The position numbers and the translations under genes were made by a program. From Marisediminicola senii (lineage in GTDB: Bacteria; Actinomycetota; Actinomycetes; Actinomycetales; Microbacteriaceae), in the NCBI RefSeq assembly GCF_011057645.1, contig NZ_JAALGE010000001.1, positions 1 to 64,000 on the forward strand: a DNA stretch of 64,000 nucleotides, given 5' to 3'. The notes under the pieces were generated by a model. It had not been told where the DNA came from and ran no database searches. It saw nothing but the letters and a program-made list of their open reading frames with translations. Positions 63,840 to 64,000 of this stretch are shown piece after piece (the first letter of the stretch is position 1; every line of letters begins with the position of its first letter).

Positions 63840-64000
63840 CTAGTCGGAACGGGCGATGGAGGTCGCAATGGTGCGGGCGATCGCGCTGTCGTGGTGGGCG
63901 TCGCGCAGGCGCATCGCGAGTTCGCCGGTGACGATCAGCAGCAGCTGGTCGGCGATCTCGGTCGCTCGAGGCTCGCCAGCAGGAGCCGCGAGGTCGTGCA
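63840..64000 (-). CDS. C-terminal part of a TetR-like regulator (continues beyond window)
   Basis: 53 codons from the right edge to TAG. The segment TEIADQLLLIVTGELAMRLR and HHDSAIARTIATSIARSD resembles the last two helices of the TetR ligand domain. The DNA-binding half is outside the window, so the family call is tentative. Confidence 0.55.
   Translation of the reverse strand, partial: HDLAAPAGEPRATEIADQLLLIVTGELAMRLRDAHHDSAIARTIATSIARSD

Overview
The window is high-GC actinobacterial DNA, most likely from a member of the Microbacteriaceae. Supporting signs are the L28-L33-S14 gene cluster without zinc ligands, DUF222/HNH and DUF4383 proteins, LAATG-type surface-protein tails, many GTG starts, and at least 12 genes whose start codon sits 6-7 nt after a TANNNT -10 element (leaderless transcripts). 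No insertion sequence, phage gene, CRISPR array or rRNA was seen; one tRNA (Gly-CCC) is present.

Left end (1-1451): a retron-type reverse transcriptase runs off the left edge on the minus strand. It is preceded by a ~167-nt segment bounded by perfect 15-bp inverted repeats with internal hairpins, which is the layout of a retron msr-msd RNA. This is the most unusual system in the window. The first ~90 bases look noisy.

Zinc regulon (1541-6772): znuA, znuC, znuB, zur and the zinc-independent rpmB, rpmG and rpsN. A shared 19-bp operator (predicted Zur box) lies upstream of both znuA and znuC. A Nei-type DNA glycosylase is embedded on the other strand. HU and a CopD-CtaG copper/cytochrome oxidase assembly protein follow.

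Housekeeping and accessory genes (9.3-29.6 kb): a PIF1-like helicase; a heme oxygenase homologue under a DtxR/IdeR-like box but lacking the usual axial histidine; membrane proteins; a dienelactone hydrolase; a glutathionyl-hydroquinone-reductase-like protein; three DHA2 drug-efflux pumps, two with adjacent TetR or MarR regulators; AzlCD; an SGNH-like/GAF protein; a PIG-V-like mannosyltransferase; and an LAATG-anchored surface protein.

Carbohydrate loci: 29.6-39.0 kb holds an ABC sugar importer, a LacI regulator and a divergent operon (Gfo/Idh-ThuA-Gfo/Idh-GH10 xylanase) around a GTGAGCGCTCAC operator. 49.3-55.7 kb holds a second LacI module (binding protein, two permeases, ThuA, Gfo/Idh) with TAAAGCGGTT operators. 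A GH13 trehalose-synthase-like enzyme and a secreted GH3 glycosidase complete the sugar theme.

Right part (42-64 kb): AlkD-like glycosylase, GNAT, APH-like kinase, class A beta-lactamase with an MFS partner, several SDR enzymes, an ArsR-VOC pair with a very clear promoter/operator, CsbD, GH3, tRNA-Gly, dCTP deaminase and a partial TetR. Across the window the 9-mer GCGGCATCC (either strand) recurs at least 16 times, and four loci carry 15-nt-period tandem repeats at gene ends.
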